DNA of 41,353 bases, taken from contig DASUHB010000055.1 of the NCBI GenBank assembly GCA_036273715.1, positions 1-41,353 of the forward strand, in the 5' to 3' direction. Below, one piece after another: positions 1 through 7,681 of this stretch. Positions within the stretch are counted from its first letter, which is position 1. Each line of letters opens with the position of its first letter. The notes below the pieces were generated by a model. The model was not told the DNA's origin and searched no databases. It saw only the letters and a program-made list of their open reading frames with translations. Origin of the DNA: Gemmatimonadaceae bacterium. Lineage in GTDB: Bacteria > Gemmatimonadota > Gemmatimonadetes > Gemmatimonadales > Gemmatimonadaceae. The position numbers and the translations under genes are program-made.

Positions 1-144
1 GACGCACGCGGCGTCACCGCAGTAGCCATCAACGCGCACGGAGATTTTTCAGGCGCCATGCCGACCAGCCTCGCCGCAGCGCTCGAGCAGCGCTTTCCCC
101 TCCACGAGCAGATCGGCCGCTTCACCCTGCGGTGGCGCGAATGA
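1..144 (+). CDS. C-terminal end of an unidentified protein (partial)
   Basis: Frame 1 is open from the window edge to a TGA at 142-144, giving 47 residues that include AINAHGDFSGAMPTSLAAAL and end in TLRWRE. The start lies outside the window. I do not recognise the family from this tail. The stop overlaps the ATG of the methyltransferase at 141 in an ATGA junction, so the two are probably translationally coupled and part of one operon with the glycosyltransferase and second methyltransferase that follow. Codon use resembles the neighbours. The frame and stop are directly visible; the function is unknown. Confidence 0.6.
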   Translation, partial: DARGVTAVAINAHGDFSGAMPTSLAAALEQRFPLHEQIGRFTLRWRE

Positions 145-743
145 ACGTCGCGGCGAGAATCATGGAACACACGGCGGCCTACCGCCTCTGGCAAGCGCCC
201 TTCGCCGAGTCGAAGCTGGCGCCCGTCTTTCGCCACACCGATCGCCAATCCATTCGCCGAGTGCTCGACGTGGGCTGCGGTCCCGGCACCAACACCCGCC
301 ACTTCTCGCACTGCGACTACCTTGGCATCGATGTGAACCCGGACTATATCGCGTACGCGCGCGAACGACACGCACGCCGCTTCGTGGTCGCCGATGCGAC
401 CACGTACACCGTGCCCGCCGGCGAACGCTTCGACTTCGTGCTCGTCAACAGCTTCCTGCACCACGTCGACACGGCCAGCGCCCGCCGCATCCTCGAGCAC
501 CTGCGCACCCTGCTCACCAGCGATGGCTATCTCCACGTGCTGGACCTGGTGCTGCCGGCGCACGCTTCAGTTGGGCGAATGCTCGCCCGCTGGGATCGCG
601 GCGACTATCCGCGGCCGCTCGAGGAATGGCGCGATCTCCTTGGGCTATGGTTCGAGACGGTAGTCTTCGAGCCGTATCCACTCGGCGCCGCCGGCCTAAC
701 GCTCTGGAACATGCTCTACTTCAAGGGCCGGGCACGGACATGA
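141..743 (+). CDS. class I SAM-dependent methyltransferase
   Basis: About 200 residues with a Rossmann-type methyltransferase fold. Motif I is VLDVGCGPGTNTRHF near residue 45. The acidic loop after strand 2 is YLGIDVNPDYIAYARE, and the motif IV/V region is FDFVLVNSFLHHVDTASA followed by LLTSDGYLHVLDLVLP. The GTG at 132 is possible, but the ATG at 141 makes an ATGA overlap with the upstream stop and is preferred. Its own stop overlaps the next start at 740 in the same way. The tight coupling to a DPM1/GtrB-like glycosyltransferase suggests methylation of a glycolipid or polyprenyl-linked sugar, but the substrate cannot be read from the sequence. Confidence 0.88.
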   Translation: MNVAARIMEHTAAYRLWQAPFAESKLAPVFRHTDRQSIRRVLDVGCGPGTNTRHFSHCDYLGIDVNPDYIAYARERHARRFVVADATTYTVPAGERFDFVLVNSFLHHVDTASARRILEHLRTLLTSDGYLHVLDLVLPAHASVGRMLARWDRGDYPRPLEEWRDLLGLWFETVVFEPYPLGAAGLTLWNMLYFKGRART

Positions 744-1738
744 TCGCGCCGCCGCTCCGCGTGTCCGTCGCCATTCCCGTGTACAACGAAGAGGATGGCA
801 TCGCCGAATTGCTGCGTCGCGTCGGCGATGCACTCCGCGCCGTACCCGGCGGACCGCACGAAATCGTGATCGTGAACGACGGCAGCCGCGACGACACCTT
901 GGCGAGACTCGCCCAACACGCCATGACCGATGACCGAGTGGTCATCGTGTCGCTGTCACGCAACTTCGGCCACCAAGCCGCCCTCACCGCGGCGCTCGAT
1001 CATGTGACGGGGGATGTCGCCATCGTCATGGACGGAGATCTCCAGGACCCGCCGGAGTTGATCCCCGCCCTGCTCGCACTCCACGCAACCGGACACGATG
1101 TCGTGTACGCGCGTCGCAGCAGCCGCAAGGAACCGTGGTGGCTGCGCGCCTCGTACTTTCTGTTCTATCGACTGCTCGATCGATTGTCCACGGTGCGCGT
1201 CCCGCTCGACGCGGGCGATTTTGGCCTGCTGTCGCGCCGTGTGGTCGACGAGCTCCGGCGGATGCCCGAGCACCACCGCTTTCTGCGCGGCATGCGGACC
1301 TGGGTCGGGTTCCGGCAGACGTCGATCGCCGTCGACCGCGGCGAGCGCCATGCCGGCGCGAGCAAGTACACGGTTCGCAAGCTGCTCACGCTCGCCTTCG
1401 ACGGAATCTTCGCGTTCTCGGTCGTCCCGATTCGCGCGGCCGCGCTGTTAGGCGCGCTCGTCATCTCGTTGACCGGCGTGTTCGGCGCGTACTCGGTGTG
1501 GGCCAAGCTCTTCATGCACCAGAGCCCGCGCGGATTCACCGCGCTGACGCTGCTCATCAGCTTTCTCTCCGGCGTGCAATTGTTTTTCCTGGGCGTGATC
1601 GGCGAATACGTCGGGCGCGTGTACGAGCAGAGCAAGGGACGCCCGATTTACATCGTCGATCAGATCATCGGCCGCGAGACGGCCATCGACGCCAGCCGTC
1701 GATCGCGTGTCGCCGCCGCACGCCGGCAGCGAGCCTAA
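740..1738 (+). CDS. family 2 glycosyltransferase, polyprenyl-phosphate sugar synthase type (GtrB/ArnC/DPM1-like)
   Basis: 332 residues. The N-terminal GT-A domain has VAIPVYNEEDG (residues 10-20), EIVIVNDGSRDDT (41-53), SRNFGHQAAL and the metal-binding MDGDLQDPPE with D98/D100. The polyprenyl-phosphate subfamily signature GASKYTVRKLLTLAFDGIFAFS (split near 206-226) follows, then two hydrophobic helices at about 231-254 and 266-288. These are typical of GtrB and ArnC, which move a sugar from a nucleotide donor to undecaprenyl phosphate at the cytoplasmic membrane. The ATG at 740 overlaps the upstream stop (ATGA). The stop TAA lies inside a GCCTAAC motif. The donor sugar is unknown. Methyltransferases on both sides suggest one surface glycan or glycolipid pathway. 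Confidence 0.92.
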   Translation: MIAPPLRVSVAIPVYNEEDGIAELLRRVGDALRAVPGGPHEIVIVNDGSRDDTLARLAQHAMTDDRVVIVSLSRNFGHQAALTAALDHVTGDVAIVMDGDLQDPPELIPALLALHATGHDVVYARRSSRKEPWWLRASYFLFYRLLDRLSTVRVPLDAGDFGLLSRRVVDELRRMPEHHRFLRGMRTWVGFRQTSIAVDRGERHAGASKYTVRKLLTLAFDGIFAFSVVPIRAAALLGALVISLTGVFGAYSVWAKLFMHQSPRGFTALTLLISFLSGVQLFFLGVIGEYVGRVYEQSKGRPIYIVDQIIGRETAIDASRRSRVAAARRQRA

Positions 1739-1741
1739 CGC

Positions 1742-2551
1742 GTGCAATCGGAGTACGCCGCCGTGTACCGGGAGCTCTACGACCACCACTGGTGGTGGCG
1801 CGCCCGCGAGGACCGCATCGTCTCGGTGCTTCGCCGCCTCGGCTTGTCGGGCAAGAACGCCGCGATTCTCGATGTGGGCTGCGGCGACGGCTTGTTCTTC
1901 GACCGGCTGCGCGAGTTCGGCGTCGCCGAAGGCGTCGAACCCGACGCATCGCTCCTCCAGCCGGACGGTCCCCACCGCAGCAGCATCTACGCGCGCGCAT
2001 TCGATGACACCTTCCAGCCGGCCGGCGAACGCCGCCGGTACGACGTCATCCTCATGCTCGACGTGCTCGAGCACATGCCGAACGCTGAAGCGGCGCTCCG
2101 GCACGCGCTGTCGTTGCTCGCGCCGGACGGCGTCATCGTCGCGACGGTCCCTGCGTTTCAAGCGCTATGGACCGGCCACGACGTCATCAACCAGCACGTG
2201 ATGCGGTATGACCGGGCGGCATTCCGCCGCCTCGCCGACGCCGCCGGCATGCGCATCGACATGGCGCGATACCTGTTCCATTGGGTCGCGCCCCTCAAGC
2301 TCGCGACGCATCTGGCGGAGCGGTGCGATCCGCGCAACGACGGCGTGCGTCAGCCGCGCCCACCGCGCGTTCCACCGCGGCCGGTGAACCGCACGCTCTA
2401 TTGGTTCACGCGCCTCGAGCAGCAGCTGTTCGACCGCGTCCCGCTGCCATTCGGGAGCTCCCTGCTGGTGATCGGCGGCCCGTTAGGCGGGGCGGTCGCC
2501 GATCAGCGCGCGACGCCCCCCGTGCCACACCGCGATCGACGCTCCGAGTAG
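1742..2551 (+). CDS. class I SAM-dependent methyltransferase
   Basis: 269 residues starting at GTG 1742, three bases after the upstream stop. No ATG is available near the conserved start of the domain. Motif I is ILDVGCGDGLFFDRL (about residues 40-54). The acidic strand-2 residue is in GVEPDASLL, and the post-motif is YDVILMLDVLEHMPNAEAAL with LLAPDGVIVATVPAFQALW, as in Methyltransf_23/UbiG-like enzymes. The C-terminal part (YWFTRLEQQLFDRVPLPFGS) resembles sequences often seen in methyltransferases encoded beside GtrB-like glycosyltransferases. It is the last gene of the operon; 159 bp without a gene follow. The substrate is unknown, plausibly the lipid or sugar handled by the adjacent glycosyltransferase. 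Confidence 0.88.
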   Translation: MQSEYAAVYRELYDHHWWWRAREDRIVSVLRRLGLSGKNAAILDVGCGDGLFFDRLREFGVAEGVEPDASLLQPDGPHRSSIYARAFDDTFQPAGERRRYDVILMLDVLEHMPNAEAALRHALSLLAPDGVIVATVPAFQALWTGHDVINQHVMRYDRAAFRRLADAAGMRIDMARYLFHWVAPLKLATHLAERCDPRNDGVRQPRPPRVPPRPVNRTLYWFTRLEQQLFDRVPLPFGSSLLVIGGPLGGAVADQRATPPVPHRDRRSE

Positions 2552-2613
2552 CCCTCGCCTTGAGACGCGATGACGGCGATCTACCTCACCGAGCAAACAC
2601 CGAACTACTATAT

Positions 2614-2637
2614 TATGATCGTATAGTATGATCGTAT
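2614..2637. promoter_or_regulatory. tandem 11-bp AT-rich repeat upstream of the kinase gene
   Basis: TATGATCGTAT occurs twice, at 2614-2624 and 2627-2637, with a 13-bp period, inside a short AT-rich island (about 2605-2638) in otherwise GC-rich DNA. Each unit is a near-palindrome around GATC. It lies 74 bp before the kinase start at 2711 and could be a promoter with operator sites. I could not assign a -35 box at a good distance. It has no known regulator. Confidence 0.4.
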
Positions 2638-2710
2638 CACGGACCCGCCGGTCGTCGTCGGCCAGCCGGCGGGGAGTGGTGGATTTCTCGGTTCGTCATA
2701 ACGTTATCCC

Positions 2711-5314
2711 ATGCCCGAGCCCCCCCACCTCACCACCGCCCTCAGCGACCGCTACGTCATCCAGCGTGAGTTGGGATCCGGCGGCATGGCCGTGGTCTAC
2801 CTGGCGCACGACCGCAAGCTCGACCGCGACGTCGCCCTCAAAGTCCTCCGCCCGGAGTTAGGCGCGGTCCTCGGCGCCGAACGATTCCTAACGGAGATCA
2901 AGATCTCGGCGCAGCTCGACCACCCGCACATCCTCACGCTCATCGACTCGGGCGACGCCGACGGCATGCTCTACTACGTGCTGCCGTACGTCCGCGGGGA
3001 AACGCTGCGCCACAAGCTGAATCGCGAACGCCAGTTGGGCATCGAGGAAGCGTTCGCCATCACCAAACAGGTCGCGAGCGCGCTCGATTACGCGCACCGC
3101 CGCGACCTCGTCCACCGCGACATCAAGCCCGAGAACATCCTGCTGCAGGAAGGCGAAGCGATGCTCACCGACTTCGGCATCGCGCTCGCCGTCAAGGAAG
3201 CCGGCGGCAATCGCCTCACGCAGACCGGCCTCTCGCTCGGCACCCCGCAGTACATGAGCCCCGAGCAAGCCACCGGCGATCGCACCGTCGACGGACGCAG
3301 CGACATCTATTCGCTCGCCTCCGTGCTCTACGAAATGCTCGTCGGCGAACCGCCGGTGACCGGCTCCAATGCCCAGGTCATGATCGCCAAGCTCATGACC
3401 GAGAAGCCCACGCACGTCCGCGTGCTGCGCGACACGGTCCCGCAAGCCGTGGATGACGCGATCTCCAAGGCCCTGGCCAAGACGGCCGCCGACCGGTTCG
3501 CAACCGCCGGCGACTTCGTTCGCGCGCTCGAAGCCGGCTTGAAACCCGCCGCGGCGACAGTCGCGCTCCCGGCCGCTGCCCGACCGCGGCGCACCGGCGT
3601 CGCGTTAGGCATCGCGGCCGCCGCGGTCGCTGCCGTCGTCATCGGCGCGCTCGCCATCCGCGGGCGCTCCACGCCGATCGCCGGCAGCCAGGCCTCGCTC
3701 AGCAGCAAAACGCAGCTCACCGTCTCGGGCGGCATCTACTATCCGGCCATTTCCCCGGATGGCAAGCAGCTCGCGTTCATCGCGCGCCACTGCACCGGCG
3801 CCGACTGCACGTATTCCGTCGTCGTGCAGGACGTCGGCGGCACCACCACGCGCTCGATCCTCGACGGCGCCACCGCCGTATACGACCTTCGCTGGAGCCC
3901 GGATCGCCGCAATCTCATGATGAACGGCACGATTGGAGGGCGTTTCGGATCGTATCTGCTCTCCGCGCTTGGCGGACCACCCAAGTTTCTTACGTTAGGA
4001 CCCGCCGCGTTCTACGCCGATGGCGATTCGCTGCTCATCGGCTCCGGCAATTCGCAGGACTCCGTCTATTGGGTCGGCGTCGCGGGCCTCGACGGCGTCG
4101 CCCGCGACAGCGTGCGCGTGCGCGGGAACGGCCAGTACCTCGCCAGTCTCTCCGCCATCCCGGGAACGCGCTGGATTCTCGCGCTCATCGTCCAGGCACC
4201 GCACGGTCTCTGGCAGATCATCGGCCGCGACGGCAAGGTGGCGGACCACGTCGTGAACCAATGCACGTGCGGCGGCATCGGTACGGTAGACGCCGTGTGG
4301 CTCGACCGCGCCGGAGACGCCGAAGGAGAATCGGTCGTCCGCATCGCGATCGACCCCAAGACCGGCCGCCTCTCCGCCAAGCAGGACACGATGGTCACCG
4401 GCATGTTCACCAACGTGTCCGTTACAGCTGACGGCGCCAGGATGGTGATGGACCAGGGCACGCTGGACTTCAGCGTCTGGACCGCCACGCTCCCGCACCT
4501 CATCGCCGGACAGCTCGGCCCGACCCCGATCGCGCGCGCCTCGAGCAGCGTCCTGGCCGCCATCTCGCCTAACGGTCAGCGCCTGCTCGTACAGCGCGTC
4601 GTGCCCACCAGCGGCGAGCACACGGAAGCGCGCTTCAGCATCCGCACCTACGATGGAGGCGTCGAGTCGCCGCTCAGGACGAGCGGCACGATCCGCGATG
4701 CATCGTGGGTCGACTCGACGTCGGTGTCCACCATCCAGACCGGAGCGCAAGGCAGGGTGCACCTGGGCCTGGTCGACGTCACGAGCGGCGCTGAACGCGA
4801 CCCGTTAGACCTGAGCGACTCATCGATCGCCGACGCGACGCCGATCCCCGGCGGTTGGGCCTACATCCCGGTGGCGGGCGATGGCCTGGTGCTGCACACG
4901 GGCGGCACGCAGCGCACGGTGCCGCTCCCGGGCTGGTTCAGCCGCTTCATGCAGGTCATCGCCGATCCCGCGCACGGACGGCTCTTTGTCACGGGCTTCA
5001 ACCGCACCACAAACGACACGGTCGGCGTAGCCGCCCTCGACGTATCGACCGGAGCGGTTACCAAGTGGGGTGAGGTGTTCGGCGAATTCGGATGGATTTC
5101 GCTGCTCGATGGCGGCGCCGTTCTGCTGGCCGTGCACCGCACCGGGGATCGGCTCGACCTGCACAAGCTCACCGGCCCCGGCGCGATGCAATCGTTAGGC
5201 AGTCCGGCAGTGCCGCTGTTGTGGGCCAGCGTATCGGCCGATCTCAAGCGCGCCACAGCGATCCAGCGCGACTACAACGCCGACGCCTGGATGTACACCG
5301 TGGTCAAGCGCTGA
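2711..5314 (+). CDS. transmembrane Ser/Thr protein kinase with C-terminal TolB/WD40-like beta-propeller
   Basis: 867 residues. The Hanks-type kinase domain spans about residues 14-275: glycine loop LGSGGMAVVYLA (21-32), catalytic Lys44 in VALKVL, HRDIKPEN with D137, DFG at 154-156, activation segment GTPQYMSPEQ and DGRSDIYSLASVLYEML. A single membrane helix lies near 298-318 (GIAAAAVAAVVIGALAI). The remainder is an extracytoplasmic repeat region with PD40/TolB-type strands such as YYPAISPDGKQLAFIA and VLAAISPNGQRLLVQ. This architecture, a cytoplasmic kinase with an outside propeller sensor, is common in Gemmatimonadota and Acidobacteriota. All catalytic residues are present, so it should be active. 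No clear ribosome binding site precedes the ATG at 2711. The gene stands alone and converges on the oxidase gene. Confidence 0.93.
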   Translation: MPEPPHLTTALSDRYVIQRELGSGGMAVVYLAHDRKLDRDVALKVLRPELGAVLGAERFLTEIKISAQLDHPHILTLIDSGDADGMLYYVLPYVRGETLRHKLNRERQLGIEEAFAITKQVASALDYAHRRDLVHRDIKPENILLQEGEAMLTDFGIALAVKEAGGNRLTQTGLSLGTPQYMSPEQATGDRTVDGRSDIYSLASVLYEMLVGEPPVTGSNAQVMIAKLMTEKPTHVRVLRDTVPQAVDDAISKALAKTAADRFATAGDFVRALEAGLKPAAATVALPAAARPRRTGVALGIAAAAVAAVVIGALAIRGRSTPIAGSQASLSSKTQLTVSGGIYYPAISPDGKQLAFIARHCTGADCTYSVVVQDVGGTTTRSILDGATAVYDLRWSPDRRNLMMNGTIGGRFGSYLLSALGGPPKFLTLGPAAFYADGDSLLIGSGNSQDSVYWVGVAGLDGVARDSVRVRGNGQYLASLSAIPGTRWILALIVQAPHGLWQIIGRDGKVADHVVNQCTCGGIGTVDAVWLDRAGDAEGESVVRIAIDPKTGRLSAKQDTMVTGMFTNVSVTADGARMVMDQGTLDFSVWTATLPHLIAGQLGPTPIARASSSVLAAISPNGQRLLVQRVVPTSGEHTEARFSIRTYDGGVESPLRTSGTIRDASWVDSTSVSTIQTGAQGRVHLGLVDVTSGAERDPLDLSDSSIADATPIPGGWAYIPVAGDGLVLHTGGTQRTVPLPGWFSRFMQVIADPAHGRLFVTGFNRTTNDTVGVAALDVSTGAVTKWGEVFGEFGWISLLDGGAVLLAVHRTGDRLDLHKLTGPGAMQSLGSPAVPLLWASVSADLKRATAIQRDYNADAWMYTVVKR

Positions 5315-5336
5315 AACCAACCGCTGCCCCTGCGGC

Positions 5337-7289
5337 TCACTCCACCAGAATGGGCACTCTGACCATGAGCTGCCCCGACCTGGTTCGAACTTCCAGCAGG
5401 AGGTGCCCCGGCTCGACCGGACGGTAGTCGAAGTCGTAGGTCTCGCCTATGCCGACGATCTGTCGCGCGCGCCGGACGCGCTGCGCCACACCAGGCAGAT
5501 CGAACCCGTCCTTGGCGACCTCGCGCCACTCGGCCACCATGGTATCGCGCGCCAGGTTGAACGCGCTGTCGGGACGCGTCGTGAGCGAAAAAACGGGCGC
5601 CACGTTGAATGTCGACAGGTTGATCAGCCGCACTCGTGCCGGCCGACCGACGTGCAGGATGACCGTGTCCGGGTTCACTTGCCCGTTGATCTCGAGCGGG
5701 AATCCCTCGTCGTTGATTGCGCCCTTGAGGAAGAAGGCGTGGTCATCGGCCGATGGCGCTGTGCCGGAATCGCGCACGACCAACGTTCCCTCGAGGCCGG
5801 CAACCTGCTCGCGCAGCTCATCGAAGTGCGCGTGATACATGAACGTTCCGGAACGCGGCGGCGTGAACTGCACGGTGAACGAATCGCCCGGCGCGATGCT
5901 CGGCGCGAGATGATTGCCGGCGCCGCTGAAGCCCGGCACTCCATCCACGTAGCTGTCCTCCACTTCGATGCCGTGCCAGTGGACACTGGTGGGCTGCGCG
6001 AGGTGGTTCACGATCGTGATCGACACCGGCTCATTGCGCGTGAGATCCAGCTCGGGACTCATCTGCGGCCTTCCTTCGACCCGACGACCCTGTTCCTCGA
6101 GCACGAAGTGCATCGTCGGCAACGTGTCCTGCCCGCCGCCTGCTACCAGGACCTGACCGGCTTCCGCAATGAGTCGCAGCCGGCGAAGCGGCGCCGGCGC
6201 GGCAGCAACATGAGCGCCGGGTCGATCGGCGACCACCACGCCCAATGCCATACCCGACATGTCTCGCATCCGCGCCGTTCCGCGGTTCTGCCGAACTTGA
6301 GGCGGATCGAGAAAGGGGTCGCTCTCCAGGTGAAACGCGATGTGGCAGTGGAAGAACCAGTTCCCCGGCCGATCCGGTGACCAGGTCATGGACATGGAGG
6401 AAAGGGGCGGCAGGATTTGGGTCACGACCAACTCGCCTGGCCCCGGCCGTGGGAAACGCGCCGACAGTCCTCCCGTGAGCGTGTCGACGCGAAAATAGAA
6501 GCCGTGCATGTGCATGGCATGCAGCTGCTCCGACGCGTTGATCACGCGCCAATGCAGGCTGTCGCCGGCGGTAGCGCGGATCCGTTCTGTGTTAGGCCAC
6601 GTGAGGCCGTTGATCGTGTAGGTGAACCGGCCGCCGACGCCGCGTCGCAGCGCCGCCAGCTCGGACGGCGAAGGGGTGTGGCCGAGGGAGTTGACGCCGT
6701 CCACCCACTGCGTGTCGGGCAGCGCCATGATCACGAGCACGCGATCGCGCACCGGAGCGCCTACGCCAGCGGTGTCGATCACGATGGCGCCCGCCAGCGC
6801 CCCGGTCACCTCGGCCAGTCGACTCGCGTAATCGGGAGCGGTGGCGCGGTACACGTAGTTGCCGGCCACCGAGGCAGTGGTCGTGAACTGCCTATCCGCG
6901 CCCGCAGGCACGACCACGGAATCCATCACATCGGGTTCCGAGCTGCCGTGGATCGCCGCCGGCACGATGAAGGTGAGTGGCGCCGACAGCGTGTTGCGCA
7001 GCGACAGACGGAGCTCCGTGCCCTGCGGCGCTCGAATCAGCGGCCCGGGCACCAGCGGGGCCTTACCGGCCTCCGAGAACGCGGCGAGCGGCAGCGGGAC
7101 CTGATGCGAACCGACTGCGATCCACTGGGTCTGCTTGGCTTCGAGGGCGACAGTGAGGACGCCACGCTCCAGGCGGCCGGCTCGGTCGACGTTGCGATTT
7201 GGCTCTGCGGTCGGTAGCGCACGCCGGGGCAGTGAGCCCAAGACGGTTGTCACGATACCCGCGATCGCGACGAAGCGGCTAACGCTCAT
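5337..7289 (-). CDS. secreted multicopper oxidase with permuted copper-motif order
   Basis: 650 residues with an N-terminal signal-like segment (MSVSRFVAIAGIVTTVLGSL). Several cupredoxin domains are visible. The T1/T3 motifs usually found at the C-terminus of laccases come first: HAMHMH (H257, H260, H262) and HCHIAFH (H314, C315, H316, H320). The motifs usually N-terminal come later: HWHG (H437, H439) and YHAH (H486, H488). Together these give ten His and one Cys, a full set for type 1, 2 and 3 copper, so the enzyme can plausibly oxidise phenols or metals with oxygen in the periplasm. The first domain keeps only a trace of the pattern (IHGS at 113-116). The ribosome binding site GAGGTG lies 7 bases before the ATG. 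The gene is divergent from the aldolase gene and not linked to visible copper-resistance genes. Confidence 0.92.
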   Translation of the reverse strand: MSVSRFVAIAGIVTTVLGSLPRRALPTAEPNRNVDRAGRLERGVLTVALEAKQTQWIAVGSHQVPLPLAAFSEAGKAPLVPGPLIRAPQGTELRLSLRNTLSAPLTFIVPAAIHGSSEPDVMDSVVVPAGADRQFTTTASVAGNYVYRATAPDYASRLAEVTGALAGAIVIDTAGVGAPVRDRVLVIMALPDTQWVDGVNSLGHTPSPSELAALRRGVGGRFTYTINGLTWPNTERIRATAGDSLHWRVINASEQLHAMHMHGFYFRVDTLTGGLSARFPRPGPGELVVTQILPPLSSMSMTWSPDRPGNWFFHCHIAFHLESDPFLDPPQVRQNRGTARMRDMSGMALGVVVADRPGAHVAAAPAPLRRLRLIAEAGQVLVAGGGQDTLPTMHFVLEEQGRRVEGRPQMSPELDLTRNEPVSITIVNHLAQPTSVHWHGIEVEDSYVDGVPGFSGAGNHLAPSIAPGDSFTVQFTPPRSGTFMYHAHFDELREQVAGLEGTLVVRDSGTAPSADDHAFFLKGAINDEGFPLEINGQVNPDTVILHVGRPARVRLINLSTFNVAPVFSLTTRPDSAFNLARDTMVAEWREVAKDGFDLPGVAQRVRRARQIVGIGETYDFDYRPVEPGHLLLEVRTRSGQLMVRVPILVE

Positions 7290-7441
7290 GAAGACACCTC
7301 AATTATGGGTGCGCACACGAGTTCCATCACGCGTTCGACATTCCGAGGCGAGCGCCCGTGGACCGGTGCTGGTAATGGCGGGGTGACGTGGTCCTGCACG
7401 GCCACTACGCTGGGAAACACTCGTAACTCAGCCGTTTGCAT

Positions 7442-7464
7442 GCCGTCACTCGTCGGGTGACGGC
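7442..7464. promoter_or_regulatory. 8-bp perfect inverted repeat, possible operator
   Basis: GCCGTCAC (7442-7449) and GTGACGGC (7457-7464) are exact reverse complements with a 7-base spacer. It lies about 150 bp upstream of the oxidase start and has no T tract, so an operator is more likely than a terminator. Chance occurrence in GC-rich DNA is possible. Confidence 0.3.
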
Positions 7465-7523
7465 CGCCGAGCGAGAAGAACTCGCGCGCGCGAACGAAGC
7501 GCCGCGGCACCGCGATCGGGGCG

Positions 7524-7568
7524 CATCAGAGAGTTTTTGCCTACTAAGTAGGCAAAAACTCTCTGATG
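7524..7568. repeat. 45-bp dispersed palindrome, copy 1
   Basis: Perfect inverted repeat with 22-bp arms and one central base. The right arm core GTAGGCAAAAACTC is identical in all three copies in this window. Compared with copies 2 and 3, the outer part reads CATCAGAGAG instead of CATCATGGAG, and the right arm carries the matching changes, so pairing is kept. It lies 114 bp upstream of the aldolase gene. Confidence 0.88.
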
Positions 7569-7681
7569 ATCGACGCGCGGATCCTGTCGCGCCCGTTCGA
7601 TGGCGGTCGCGCCCGTTGCGCCCGCGACCCGTCGGCGCCCCGCGCCATCACGCCGCGTCGCAACGGCTATCTTTAGCGCCC

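Larger units (their letters stand above)
7290..7681. other. divergent intergenic region between oxidase and aldolase genes
   Basis: About 390 bp with no gene that I can support. It must hold both divergent promoters. It contains an 8-bp inverted repeat at 7442-7464 and the first copy of the 45-bp palindrome at 7524-7568. An open frame runs through it into the aldolase gene but has no family similarity and reads through the palindrome, so I treat it as non-coding. Confidence 0.6.

Noticed and set aside
1135-2007. 290-codon open frame spanning the glycosyltransferase and methyltransferase genes
   Set aside because: Crosses the junction of two well-supported genes and has low-complexity Arg-rich sequence.
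5315-5336. Bidirectional terminator between the kinase and oxidase genes
   Set aside because: Only a 4-bp CCGC/GCGG stem and no T tract; too weak to call.
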